Part shown: positions 35,116 through 44,053 of the stretch, piece after piece
Position numbering within the stretch: the stretch's first letter is position 1
How the letters are laid out: each line of letters begins with the position of its first letter
Assembly (NCBI GenBank): GCA_900319225.1
Contig: ONNV01000001.1
Location: forward strand, 32,663 to 96,662
DNA length: 64,000 nucleotides
Reading direction: 5' to 3'
Source: an uncultured Prevotellaceae bacterium
GTDB taxonomy: Bacteria; Bacteroidota; Bacteroidia; Bacteroidales; Bacteroidaceae
Translations under genes and position numbers: made by a program
The notes under the pieces: model-generated
The model's database searches: none
The model's input: the letters and a program-made list of their open reading frames with translations, nothing else
What the model was told of the DNA's origin: nothing

Positions 35116-35466
35116 ATGAGTAAGTTTAAGATAAACTATCTGTTCGTAGCAATTGCGCTGATAGTGACCGGAGTCATGATGTACCTTTTTGTCTCTTTGT
35201 CAGATGATAAAGGGTATGCCATAGCAACCCCTCTGCTGATAATGTTCCCGTTGCTGGTGTGCCTTGCGGTCAAGGTTGATGGTGCACCCCGTGCTACCAC
35301 AAACATCAAGATCCTTTCAGAGATATCGGCAACGATACTGTTCCTGATAGGTGTGCTGTCATGTGCGTTTAATTTTGCTGTGACAACATATGTGGCTTTT
35401 GTGACTGTGTTCTTCCTTGCATGGCTTGGCCTGTCATGGCTGTTGGCATACAGAACCAAAGGATAG
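35116..35466 (+). CDS. Small four-helix membrane protein
   Basis: The 116-residue product has about four membrane segments (8-28, 38-56, 68-88, 92-112) and short loops. It is not recognised. The ATG at 35116, four bases after the previous stop, is chosen because it gives a typical positive N-terminus (MSKFK). It is the last gene of the SPFH operon and its end faces uvrB. Confidence 0.65.
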   Translation: MSKFKINYLFVAIALIVTGVMMYLFVSLSDDKGYAIATPLLIMFPLLVCLAVKVDGAPRATTNIKILSEISATILFLIGVLSCAFNFAVTTYVAFVTVFFLAWLGLSWLLAYRTKG

Positions 35467-35483
35467 AACCTTCTCTTTTTTGT

Positions 35484-35501
35484 GCTCAGGAATTCCTGAG
35501 C
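35484..35501. repeat. 18-base perfect palindrome over the uvrB stop
   Basis: GCTCAGGAATTCCTGAGC is self-complementary and includes the last uvrB codons and stop. It lies between convergent operons and may stall or terminate transcription from either side, though it lacks a T run after the stem on either strand. Confidence 0.45.
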
Positions 35502-37495
35502 GCTTCTAATTTGAACATTTCATCGCGGTATTGAGCGGCCTCCATGAAGTCCATTCTGGAGGCTGCTTCATTCATGAGGCGGCGGGTGCGGGCAATGGCC
35601 TTGTCAAGCTGCTGGGTTGTCATGGATGCGATGACGGGATCTGCTACGGTCCTGGTACGTTCCTCGATGTTGTATGGCTTGGGCTCTGATTCCTGTGCGG
35701 CCGATACCAGTACGGATGTGTTGAGGGCCTTCTCAATCTGCTTGGGCGTGATGTGATGCTCCTCATTGTAGCGCATCTGCTTCTCGCGGCGGCGGGTTGT
35801 CTCGGCTATGGTGAGACGCATGCTCTCGGTGATCTTATCGGCATAGAGGATTACTTTTCCGTTAACGTTACGGGCGGCACGGCCTGCGGTCTGGGTGAGG
35901 GAGCGGTGGTCACGCAGGAATCCCTCCTTATCGGCATCGATGATGGCCACCAGCGAAACCTCGGGCAGGTCAAGACCTTCACGCAGCAGGTTCACGCCAA
36001 CCAGTACGTCATAGAGTCCCTTGCGCAGGTCTGTCATGATCTGGATTCGCTCCATGGTGTCAACGTCACTGTGTATGTAATTGCAGCGTACGCCGTTCTT
36101 GAGCAGGTAGTCAGTCAACTCCTCGGCCATGCGCTTGGTCAGGGTGGTTACCAGCGTGCGCTCGTCACGCTCGGAGCGTGTGGCAATCTCCTCCAGCAGG
36201 TCATCAATCTGGTTCTTGCTGGGACGTACCTCAATCTCCGGGTCAAGCAGGCCGGTGGGGCGGATTACCTGATCCACAACTACGCCCTCACTCTCGGCCA
36301 GCTCATAATCGGCAGGTGTGGCGCTTACGTATATGGTCTGACCGGTAAGCTGCTTGAACTCCTCAAACTTGAGCGGACGGTTATCAAGAGCGGCAGGCAG
36401 GCGGAATCCGTATTCCACAAGGTTCATCTTGCGGGCGCGGTCACCTCCGTACATGGCATGCAACTGCGGTACGCTCACGTGACTCTCATCTATCACCATC
36501 AGGAAATCCTTGGGGAAGAAATCCAGCAGGCAGTAGGGCCGTGTACCGGCCTGCCGGCCGTCAAAATAGCGGGAGTAGTTCTCTATGCCGCTGCAGTGCC
36601 CGAGTTCACGAATCATCTCTATGTCATACTCTACACGCTCCTTAAGACGCTTGGCCTCAAGGGGCTTGCCTATCTCCTGGAAATATTCCACGCGCTCCAC
36701 CAGATCATCCTGAATGGCCCGGATGGCGCGCTCCTGACTCTCCTTGGTGGTCATGAACAGGTTGGCGGGGTATATGCGGTAGAAATCATAGGTCTCTATG
36801 CGCTCGCCGGTAAGAACGTCAAACTCCTCAATCGAGTCAACCTCATCATCCCAGAACTGGATGCGGACGGCGGTGTCATTATATGCCAGGTTGATGTCAA
36901 CATTCTCACCCTTTACACGGAAACAGCCGCGTCCCAACTCTATGTCATTACGTGTGTACAGGGAATCTACAAGCTTGCGCAGCAAAACATTGCGGTCCAG
37001 ATGGTCACCCTTGCGCAATTCAATTACGTTGTTGTAGAAATCAGCCGGGTTACCCATGCCGTAGATGCATGACACGGATGAAACCACTATTACGTCATTT
37101 CGCCCTGACAGTAGGGCCGATGTGGCCGACAAACGCAGTTTGTCAATCTCATCATTGATGGCCAGGTCCTTCTCTATATATGTGTCTGTAGCAGGCAGAT
37201 AGGCCTCGGGCTGGTAGTAGTCATAATAAGAAACGTAGTATTCAACGGCGTTTTGGGGAAAGAATGCCTTGAACTCGCTGTACAGCTGTGCTGCCAGTGT
37301 CTTGTTATGGCTGAGCACCAGAGTAGGGCGGCCCAGGTTCTTGATTACGTTGGCTATGGTGAATGTCTTGCCTGATCCGGTTACGCCCAGCAGGGTCTGG
37401 GCATGAGCACCGTTAAGCAACCCTTCAGTGAGCTGCTGTATGGCCTGAGGCTGGTCGCCGGTGGGCTCAAACGGTGAAACGAGTTTGAATTCCAT
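35486..37495 (-). CDS. uvrB: Excinuclease ABC subunit B
   Basis: The 669-residue product is a full-length UvrB: Walker A GVTGSGKTF near the N-terminus, the damage-probing beta-hairpin region (YYVSYYDYYQPEAY), helicase motifs (LLREGLDLPEVSLV, QTAGRAARN) and the C-terminal UVR domain that binds UvrC (LMNEAASRMDFMEAAQYRDE). It locates and verifies DNA lesions with UvrA, also encoded here at 44836. The ATG at 37495 gives the standard start MEFKLVSPFEPTGDQP; upstream codons are not conserved-looking and lie in the promoter. Confidence 0.98.
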   Translation of the reverse strand: MEFKLVSPFEPTGDQPQAIQQLTEGLLNGAHAQTLLGVTGSGKTFTIANVIKNLGRPTLVLSHNKTLAAQLYSEFKAFFPQNAVEYYVSYYDYYQPEAYLPATDTYIEKDLAINDEIDKLRLSATSALLSGRNDVIVVSSVSCIYGMGNPADFYNNVIELRKGDHLDRNVLLRKLVDSLYTRNDIELGRGCFRVKGENVDINLAYNDTAVRIQFWDDEVDSIEEFDVLTGERIETYDFYRIYPANLFMTTKESQERAIRAIQDDLVERVEYFQEIGKPLEAKRLKERVEYDIEMIRELGHCSGIENYSRYFDGRQAGTRPYCLLDFFPKDFLMVIDESHVSVPQLHAMYGGDRARKMNLVEYGFRLPAALDNRPLKFEEFKQLTGQTIYVSATPADYELAESEGVVVDQVIRPTGLLDPEIEVRPSKNQIDDLLEEIATRSERDERTLVTTLTKRMAEELTDYLLKNGVRCNYIHSDVDTMERIQIMTDLRKGLYDVLVGVNLLREGLDLPEVSLVAIIDADKEGFLRDHRSLTQTAGRAARNVNGKVILYADKITESMRLTIAETTRRREKQMRYNEEHHITPKQIEKALNTSVLVSAAQESEPKPYNIEERTRTVADPVIASMTTQQLDKAIARTRRLMNEAASRMDFMEAAQYRDEMFKLEALRNS

Positions 37496-37501
37496 GAACC
37501 G

Positions 37502-37530
37502 CGAAGATAGGAGAATTTTTTGTACTTTTG
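37502..37530. promoter_or_regulatory. Divergent promoters of uvrB and the 37551 gene
   Basis: TATCTTCG on the minus strand (37502-37509) lies only six bases from the uvrB ATG, predicting a nearly leaderless mRNA. TACTTTTG on the plus strand (37523-37530) serves the other gene. No LexA-like box was seen. Confidence 0.45.
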
Positions 37531-37550
37531 AACATCTAATATAAGATAAT

Positions 37551-38012
37551 ATGACTGTAGAAGAGAGAGAGAAGAGAGCCGGTGAGCTTTTCAAGGCCGG
37601 TTACAACTGCTGTCAGGCGGTTGCCATGACGTTTGCCGATGTGATTGGACTACCTGAGGATGAGGTGGCCCGGCTGACTAGCGGATTCGGCGGTGGAATG
37701 GGCCGGATGCGTGAGGTCTGTGGTACAGTATCGGCCATGACGATGGTGGCCGGTGCCATGATACCGGCAAATGATGTGACCGATAAGCAGGCCAAGACTG
37801 CCAACTATGCCCTGGTGCAGGATATGGCGGGTGAGTTCAAGCAGATGAACGGCAGTATCATATGCCGTGAGCTGTTGGGCCTGAGCAAACCTGAGGGTAC
37901 GCCTGTACCGTCGGACCGTACTCCGGAATATTACAGGAAACGTCCTTGCGGTGAGCTTTGTTCTCTGGCTGCAGGCATAATAGCACGTAAACTTAAAGCA
38001 CAGGATAAATGA
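37551..38012 (+). CDS. C_GCAxxG_C_C family redox protein
   Basis: The 153-residue product has the spaced cysteines of this family: NCCQA (19-21), the GFGGGMGRMREVCG block, ICRELLG and, near the end, CGELCSLAA. These proteins are thought to bind a metal cluster or act in electron transfer, but none is well characterised. It has no signal peptide. Its stop overlaps the start of the dipeptidase gene by four bases. Confidence 0.88.
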   Translation: MTVEEREKRAGELFKAGYNCCQAVAMTFADVIGLPEDEVARLTSGFGGGMGRMREVCGTVSAMTMVAGAMIPANDVTDKQAKTANYALVQDMAGEFKQMNGSIICRELLGLSKPEGTPVPSDRTPEYYRKRPCGELCSLAAGIIARKLKAQDK

Positions 38013-39634
38013 AAAAGCTTGTTCTGTTATTTGCGGCAATGTTTGGCGTTGCCGGTGCATCAGCATGCACCAATCTGATAGTTACAAAAGGGGCGTCGTC
38101 CAATGGGTCAAACATGTGTACCTATGCGGCCGATTCACACCAGCTGTACGGATTCCTGCGTTATACTCCCGCCGCAGACTATCCGGCCGGCACCATGATG
38201 GAGATACGTGACGGAGACTCCGGCAAACTGCTTGGAGAGATACCGCAGGCGGAGCACGTATATTCCGTAATAGGTAATATGAATGAGTATCAGCTGGTTA
38301 TAGGCGAGACTACCTATGGTGGAGTGGAATTCATAGATTCCACCGCCATATTGGACTATGGCTCACTCATGCATATAGCCCTGCAGCGCTGCAAGACTGC
38401 GCGTGAGGCAATCGTGTTGATAGATAAGCTTATGCAGACCTACGGATATGCATCAGAGGGCGAGTCTTTCACGCTGTGTGACCCTAATGAGATATGGGTC
38501 ATGGATATAATGGGCAAGAACCCCAGGTTTGACAAGAAGGGCCGAAACGTGAACCGTGGTGCCGTATGGGTGGCAAAACGCATCCCTGACGGCTACATAT
38601 CCGGTCACGCCAACCAGTCCAGGATAACCACCATAGAGTTTAATGACCCTGACAACTGCCTCTACTCAAAGGATGTGATAAAGCAGGCCCGTGAGCAGGG
38701 GCTGTTCAGCGGCAAGGATGAGGAGTTCAGTTTCTGTGACGTTTATAATCCGCTTGATTTTGGCGGCGCACGTGCATGTGAGGCCAGAGTATGGTCATAC
38801 TTTAACAGATTTGCCGATGGAATGGACGAGTATCTGGATTATGCCATGGGTTATGACCTCAAGAAACATATGCCGCTATATGTAAAACCTAACAGAAAAA
38901 TTTCAACAAAAGACTTGGCGGACATGATGCGCGACCATTTTGAGGGAACGCCATTGGATATGACAACCGACATAGGTGCAGGCGGCAGTCATCTGCCTTA
39001 CCGCTGGCGTCCCATGGAGTTTGAGTACCAGGGTTGGGAGTATGTGAATGAGCGTGCCATCGCTACCCAGCAGACAGGTTGGTGGTATGTTGCCCAGGCG
39101 CGTCCCGCCAGCAGATACGGAGTGTTCTGGTTTGGTGTGGATGATGCCGGTACATCTCCGCTTATGCCTTTCTTCAGTTGTACCAACAGCGTTCCTGAAT
39201 GCCTTAGGGAGGGAAATGGATCGTTGTTGGAATACTCTGAGACTTCAATGTACTGGATTGTGAGCCGTATAGCTCAGTTTGCATACCTCAGGTATGACAA
39301 GATAGGTGCCGAGGTGCGCAGCGTCATTGATGAATATGAGAACGGGATCATGGCAAAGGTTGATGCCATGAGTGATGACGAGGGCGTTCAGACGTTGTCG
39401 TCATTCGGCGTTGACAATGCGGTCTCTCTGTTTAAAAAATGGCAGGGTCTGGATAAGTATCTTCTGGTAAAATATATTGACGGTAATATTAAACGCCAGA
39501 ACCCTGACGGATCATTCTTGACAAACGGTTACAGTGACGATATACCCGAGTATCCCATTTGGGAGGATTACTCAGACAAGTGGAAGGAGAGTGTGGCGCG
39601 CGATCACGGTGATGTGCTGCGCATACGTAAATAA
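38009..39634 (+). CDS. C69 family dipeptidase
   Basis: The 541-residue product is a peptidase of family C69 (PepD-like, Ntn-hydrolase). The signal-like leader ends at the nucleophile, C20, in SACTNLIVTKGAS, where cleavage would expose it as the new N-terminus. Further family blocks are MCTYAADSHQLYG and NEYQLVIGETTYGG. It cuts dipeptides, probably in the periplasm. It is coupled to the preceding small redox gene by an ATGA overlap. Confidence 0.9.
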   Translation: MKKLVLLFAAMFGVAGASACTNLIVTKGASSNGSNMCTYAADSHQLYGFLRYTPAADYPAGTMMEIRDGDSGKLLGEIPQAEHVYSVIGNMNEYQLVIGETTYGGVEFIDSTAILDYGSLMHIALQRCKTAREAIVLIDKLMQTYGYASEGESFTLCDPNEIWVMDIMGKNPRFDKKGRNVNRGAVWVAKRIPDGYISGHANQSRITTIEFNDPDNCLYSKDVIKQAREQGLFSGKDEEFSFCDVYNPLDFGGARACEARVWSYFNRFADGMDEYLDYAMGYDLKKHMPLYVKPNRKISTKDLADMMRDHFEGTPLDMTTDIGAGGSHLPYRWRPMEFEYQGWEYVNERAIATQQTGWWYVAQARPASRYGVFWFGVDDAGTSPLMPFFSCTNSVPECLREGNGSLLEYSETSMYWIVSRIAQFAYLRYDKIGAEVRSVIDEYENGIMAKVDAMSDDEGVQTLSSFGVDNAVSLFKKWQGLDKYLLVKYIDGNIKRQNPDGSFLTNGYSDDIPEYPIWEDYSDKWKESVARDHGDVLRIRK

Positions 39635-39654
39635 TATTAAATAACGGGTGCATG

Positions 39655-39686
39655 TTTGCATCGTTCACTCAAAATAGATAATTTTG
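39655..39686 (+). promoter_or_regulatory. Promoter of the bamD operon
   Basis: TTTG (39655-39658), a 20-base spacer and TAATTTTG (39679-39686) match the Bacteroidota consensus, with the ATG 19 bases downstream. Confidence 0.65.
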
Positions 39687-39705
39687 CAGGTTGAAATTTC
39701 ACAGC

Positions 39706-40542
39706 ATGCGTAAGACTGCGTCCATAATATCAGTTCTGGCTCTTCTCATGGCCTTGATGACGGGTTGCTCGGGATATAACAAGATCCTTAAGGCATCGGA
39801 CTATAATACCAAGTACAGTCTGGCCAAGACCTACTTCCTTGAGGGCCATTACACCACATGCAGCACTATGCTTGAGGAGTGCGTGGCTTATCAGCGTGGT
39901 ACGGCTCAGGCTGAGGAATCCATGTATCTGCTGGCCACCTGCTACTATAATCTGGAGGATTACTTGTCAGCATCCCAGTATTATCTGGCCTGCTACAAGA
40001 CTTATCCCAACAGCACTTACTCAGAGAACTGCCTGTACTGGTCAGGTAAGAGCCTCTATCTGGATACCCCGGATCCGCGTCTGGATCCTACCAGCACTAC
40101 AGCAGCCATCATGCAGCTGCAGCGTTTTGTGGAGACCTATCCCAACAGCAAGTACCGCGATGAGGCCGAGAACATGATTTACACCATGTATGACCGTCTG
40201 GTTGAGAAGGAGGTGGGTACCGCAGAGCTCTATTACAATATGGGAAACTACCTGGGTAACAACTACCGCTCATGCATAGTCGTGGCTCAGAACGCACTGC
40301 GTGACTATCCCTATACCAAGTATCGCGAGAAACTCTCCATGCTGGTACTCAAGGCAAAGTTCCAGATGGCACAGGAGAGTGTGCTTTCCAAGAGGGATGA
40401 CCGTTACCGTGATGCCATTGATGAATATTACGCTTTCAAGAATGAATTTCCTGAGAGTTCATATATGAAGGAGGCGGAGAAGATGTACCGCATATCCACC
40501 AAGAATTTAGGAAACAAGAATCAAATTATAGAAGAAGAATAA
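39706..40542 (+). CDS. bamD: BamD outer membrane assembly lipoprotein
   Basis: The 278-residue product has a lipoprotein signal with lipobox LMTGC and about five TPR repeats (SLAKTYFLEGHYTTC onward), the BamD fold. It anchors to the inner leaflet of the outer membrane and works with BamA in folding barrels. The ATG at 39706 is chosen over the TTG at 39691, which precedes the lipoprotein signal. It heads an operon with rpoZ and a DUF4293 gene, an arrangement typical for Bacteroidales. Confidence 0.92.
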   Translation: MRKTASIISVLALLMALMTGCSGYNKILKASDYNTKYSLAKTYFLEGHYTTCSTMLEECVAYQRGTAQAEESMYLLATCYYNLEDYLSASQYYLACYKTYPNSTYSENCLYWSGKSLYLDTPDPRLDPTSTTAAIMQLQRFVETYPNSKYRDEAENMIYTMYDRLVEKEVGTAELYYNMGNYLGNNYRSCIVVAQNALRDYPYTKYREKLSMLVLKAKFQMAQESVLSKRDDRYRDAIDEYYAFKNEFPESSYMKEAEKMYRISTKNLGNKNQIIEEE

Positions 40543-40543
40543 C

Positions 40544-40876
40544 ATGGATTTCAAGAAGACAAATGCTCCGACCAACACCGTTACACGTGACCTGGTCAAT
40601 TTTGTAAAGGACACAAACAACATCTATGAGAGCGTTGCCATCATGGGCAAGCGCGCCAACCAGATTGCTGTTGAGATGAAAGAAGAGCTCAAGTCAAAGC
40701 TTGAGGAGTTCAGCTCATCGACAGACAACCTTGAGGAGATGTTTGAGAACAGGGAGCAGATTGAGATTTCACGCTACTACGAGCGTCTGCCCAAACCCAC
40801 TCTGATTGCCGCTCAGGAGTTTGAGGAGGGTAAGATTTATTTCCGTAATCCTGCCAAGGAGAAGGAGAATCTCTAA
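40544..40876 (+). CDS. rpoZ: RNA polymerase omega subunit (Rpb6-like)
   Basis: The 110-residue product has the Bacteroidetes omega pattern NTVTRDLVNFVKDTNNIYES and GKRANQIAVEMKEEL. Omega helps assemble and stabilise RNA polymerase. It is longer than the E. coli protein, with an acidic insertion (about 45-72) seen in this phylum. It starts one base after the bamD stop. Confidence 0.88.
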   Translation: MDFKKTNAPTNTVTRDLVNFVKDTNNIYESVAIMGKRANQIAVEMKEELKSKLEEFSSSTDNLEEMFENREQIEISRYYERLPKPTLIAAQEFEEGKIYFRNPAKEKENL

Positions 40877-40907
40877 TAACTTTCCGGCATAGGTCCGGAT
40901 TTACTTT

Positions 40908-41381
40908 ATGAAGATAGAATTCTACCTGCATCAAGTATGGCTGGCTCTCATCTGTGTGCTGATGTTTGCCGGCCTTCTTCTTCCCGTCGGGGAACTGGTT
41001 AACGCCGATGGTGCATCGGCCAGTCTTACTAATTTCCGCCTGAACTTCATTGAGGGTGACAGCTGCGGAGCTATGTGGGGTATGGGTGCCATAATGATCG
41101 TTATTCTGGCTGTGGGCGTGTTTGAGCTCCTGCTGTCAGGATTCCGCAACTTCATACTCCAGAAACGTCTGCTGGTGTTCATGATGCTGCTTACAGTAGG
41201 CTACTACATACTGTTTACGGTATATGTGCTGCTGCTCAAGGGTGAGGCGTCGTTCGGTCTCAGGGTGGGAGCGTCATTCCCTCTTATCAGCCTGATTCTG
41301 GAATACATGACTATCCACGGCGTATCAAAGGCCGAGGCTGATATCATAGCAAAAGCAAGCGGATTCCGCCTCAGAGATTAA
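40908..41381 (+). CDS. DUF4293 membrane protein
   Basis: The 157-residue product has four membrane helices (about 10-30, 58-82, 85-105, 118-138) and a short basic tail ending SGFRLRD, as in the DUF4293 family found beside bamD and rpoZ in Bacteroidetes. Function unknown. Its last four bases overlap the convergent PorT-like gene. Confidence 0.82.
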   Translation: MKIEFYLHQVWLALICVLMFAGLLLPVGELVNADGASASLTNFRLNFIEGDSCGAMWGMGAIMIVILAVGVFELLLSGFRNFILQKRLLVFMMLLTVGYYILFTVYVLLLKGEASFGLRVGASFPLISLILEYMTIHGVSKAEADIIAKASGFRLRD

Positions 41382-42070
41382 AACAAATTAAAGGAATAAG
41401 TTAAGCGGACGGAGATTGTGCTGTTCGCGCATCGGCCGAAATAGTCCTTCTTGGTGATGCCGTAGATGTTGCCAAGACCAAAGTAGTAACGGCCTTCCAC
41501 TCCGAAGTTTCCGGCTCCGGTACGCATCTCAAGACCTACACTGGCGGTGATACCGTAATCCAGTTTGTTCTCTATTGCCTTGCCGTACTGCTCAGTGACG
41601 TTATTGGGACGCTTGCTGGTATCCCACGGCTCCTGGCCTCCGTAAATCTCATCATCATTAATGAGAAATCCTATCTGAGGACCCAGATTGATGTGTCCCT
41701 GGAATCCGCGTATCTCACGGCCGAATCCCAGATAGGCCAGGAACGGAATCTCTATGTAATCGGCAATACGGGTATATTCGTTGCCTGATCCGTCCTCAAT
41801 ATTCTCAGTCCAACCGCGGCGGGCAAAGTTGCACTCCAGTTGCGTTCCGCATATGAGGAAGAAATATTTCTCGGATATATGTCTTAATGATACACCGAAA
41901 GTAGGACCCAGGCATGTGGCCTGCTTGATTCTGGGCACAAATGATACGCGGCTGGTTCCCATTCCGGCATTAAATCCCAGTGAGAGCATGTTGCGCGGGT
42001 CACCTACCTGTGCTTTTGCAGTCAGAGCCGTGAGTGCCAGCGCAAAGAGTATAGTCAGTGTGCGTCTCAT
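41378..42070 (-). CDS. PorT-family outer membrane protein
   Basis: The 230-residue product has a signal peptide (LTALTAKAQ) and an eight-stranded barrel-type sequence with alternating strands and a C-terminal Phe (SFNLF). The layout GFNAGMGTSRVSF, ECNFARRGW and IEIPFLAYLGF is typical of PorT-like proteins, linked in Porphyromonas to type 9 secretion. Here it probably assembles or supports an envelope complex. Its start overlaps the stop of the LysM gene by four bases, so the two are one operon. Confidence 0.78.
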   Translation of the reverse strand: MRRTLTILFALALTALTAKAQVGDPRNMLSLGFNAGMGTSRVSFVPRIKQATCLGPTFGVSLRHISEKYFFLICGTQLECNFARRGWTENIEDGSGNEYTRIADYIEIPFLAYLGFGREIRGFQGHINLGPQIGFLINDDEIYGGQEPWDTSKRPNNVTEQYGKAIENKLDYGITASVGLEMRTGAGNFGVEGRYYFGLGNIYGITKKDYFGRCANSTISVRLTYSFNLF

Positions 42071-43887
42071 TTGTCAAAATCTATCTTCTCAATCCTGAAG
42101 TCATTTGAGAAGTGAACAAAGAACACCTTACGGTTCATGAATCCTCCCCAGTTGTTTACTCTCTCAAACTTGAATCCCATCTGCACGGGGTCAAAGCTGA
42201 TGTCATCCAGATGGTCAGGCAGGTCCTTGCCGTATGTGGCCAGACCTTTCAGGAAATAGTATCCGGCATCATATCCGTAAGAGGCATAGCTGGGATAGCT
42301 TATAAGCATCTGACGGCTGAATGAGCGGCGGAACATGTTGTTGAACTCAACTGACTCCTGCAGCATGTTGTTGGTGTAGAACCAGCTGTAGAACCATGTG
42401 TCGACCTCATAGAACTCCTCCAGATGATCGGTAGCATATGTCTGATATCTGGGATAACCGAACAGGTGAGTCTCAATCTCGGGTGCCTTGGTGCGGTTGA
42501 TGAGCTGCAGAACCGGCAACATGGTGTTGAGCGGCTCGCTGCCGTCGGTATTGATTATGAATATGTTCTGCTTATCGGCCACCAGAGTGTCCATGATCTG
42601 CTGGTGAGCGGTGTCAACCATGAGTGTGGTGAGCGGTATGTCGCGCTCGTTGAGAACATGCCTCAGACCGTCGATGAAATCATTCTTTTTGAACTCATCG
42701 GCATCCAGAAGTATCACGTTGGGATTGGGGAACTGCTCCAGGAAATGGTTGTAGGTCTCCTGCAGGTAATAGGACTGGGACGGGTTGAGCTGATATACGT
42801 ACGGGTTGTTGAACACGTCATCAAAGTTTGAGTTTATGATGAGCGGAACCAACGGTACCTGATGCGCGGTTGACCATCTTGATACGGCCGATATGTGAGA
42901 TGTGAACCTGGGGCCGAATATGATATCAACGTCATCCAGCTTGCCGCTTTCAAGCAGGGGCTCGATAGGGGTGTCCTCACCTTCGGAGTCAAATACCTTG
43001 AGTGTTACCGATACGTTCTCATCCTTAAGCTTGTCAAGTGCCATCATGACACCCTGATAGAACTCAATCATCTGTTTCTGCAGTGTTGTCGTGGAGTCAT
43101 TCAGTGAGAATGGCAGGATGAGGGCGGCTGTGATGATTCCGTCATCTTCCTTTTCCTTACTGCGCTCGTTAAGGCTGAACAGGGTGCTGTCAGAAACGGA
43201 TTCCATACGTGTCTGCGCGGCTGTCTGGCGCTGGCGGCGCTGCTCAAGCTCCTTCTGGGTGAACGGGATGTTCACCACGGCTCCCTGACGCAGTTTGGTG
43301 TATCTGAACTCAGGGTTGGCAGCCAGGAACTCAGACTGTGATATGTCATAATTGCGGCATATGCGGAAAATGGTCTCGCGTTTCCTGACTACGTGGGTGG
43401 TCTTGAACCGGGCGGTATCGGACAACATGGCCTGGACATCCTCAACTATGGACTTAGGAGCATCCTGGCCGGCATTCTCAATGGTCGATGCCAGCGGGTC
43501 CTCATCGGACGGAGCGGGTATGGTGATAACCTGGCCTATCTTGAAATTCTGAGCCGAGAGGCCGGGGTTGGCATCACAGAGTTCCTTAACTGATATGCGG
43601 TTCTCAACTGACAGACGGTACAGTGTCTCACCCTTCTGTATGGTGTGGAACCTGCCGGAGCTGGTCTGGCTGCGGTTGGGGATGCGGAGCTCCTGTCCTG
43701 TGCGTATGACCTTCTCGCTACCTGGGTTGAGCTTGATAATATCATCCTCAGTCACTCCGTACATCCTTGATATGGAGTATAGTCCCTGACCCTGGGTTAC
43801 GGTATGCATGAAATACTCCTGCGCCGATACGCTGACCGTAAATGCGGTGAACAATACAGCCAGTACTATAGTCTTGAATCGATTCAT
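42067..43887 (-). CDS. LysM and periplasmic-binding-like protein
   Basis: The 606-residue product has a signal peptide (VSVSAQ), three LysM domains (about 22-67, 75-120 and 140-187, with TQGQGLYSISRMYGV, KGETLYRLSVENR and RKRETIFRICRNYDI) and a C-terminal type-1 periplasmic-binding domain (about 225-600; AALILPFSLNDST, IIFGPRFTSH). LysM binds peptidoglycan glycans, so this holds a ligand-binding domain at the cell wall. The ATG at 43887 is used because the -7 element at 43924-43931 excludes earlier starts. It precedes the PorT-like gene, which suggests joint function in the envelope. Confidence 0.88.
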   Translation of the reverse strand: MNRFKTIVLAVLFTAFTVSVSAQEYFMHTVTQGQGLYSISRMYGVTEDDIIKLNPGSEKVIRTGQELRIPNRSQTSSGRFHTIQKGETLYRLSVENRISVKELCDANPGLSAQNFKIGQVITIPAPSDEDPLASTIENAGQDAPKSIVEDVQAMLSDTARFKTTHVVRKRETIFRICRNYDISQSEFLAANPEFRYTKLRQGAVVNIPFTQKELEQRRQRQTAAQTRMESVSDSTLFSLNERSKEKEDDGIITAALILPFSLNDSTTTLQKQMIEFYQGVMMALDKLKDENVSVTLKVFDSEGEDTPIEPLLESGKLDDVDIIFGPRFTSHISAVSRWSTAHQVPLVPLIINSNFDDVFNNPYVYQLNPSQSYYLQETYNHFLEQFPNPNVILLDADEFKKNDFIDGLRHVLNERDIPLTTLMVDTAHQQIMDTLVADKQNIFIINTDGSEPLNTMLPVLQLINRTKAPEIETHLFGYPRYQTYATDHLEEFYEVDTWFYSWFYTNNMLQESVEFNNMFRRSFSRQMLISYPSYASYGYDAGYYFLKGLATYGKDLPDHLDDISFDPVQMGFKFERVNNWGGFMNRKVFFVHFSNDFRIEKIDFDK

Positions 43888-43923
43888 CAGTATTGTGTCT
43901 GTTCTTTTCAACATAGTAGGGAG

Positions 43924-44035
43924 CAAAAATACAAAAAAGGGTTCAGACTACGTTTTAATAACAACTGATTCTATATTATATAACCATATTTATAGATTGG
44001 GTTAAGACAAATTCGTGGTGTTTTGAGTAATTTTG
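43924..44035. promoter_or_regulatory. Divergent promoters of the LysM and CHU_C genes
   Basis: TATTTTTG on the minus strand (43924-43931) serves the LysM operon and TAATTTTG on the plus strand (44028-44035) serves the 44054 gene. The AT-rich bases between hold no other signal that I recognise. Confidence 0.5.
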
Positions 44036-44053
44036 CGGTTTGAAACGGTGTAT

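Noticed and set aside
35753-37072. 439-residue plus-strand frame
   Set aside because: It is the antisense of uvrB; its composition is that of a shadow and uvrB is certain.
37495-37550. SOS (LexA) box for uvrB
   Set aside because: No palindromic LexA-like site was found in the promoter region.
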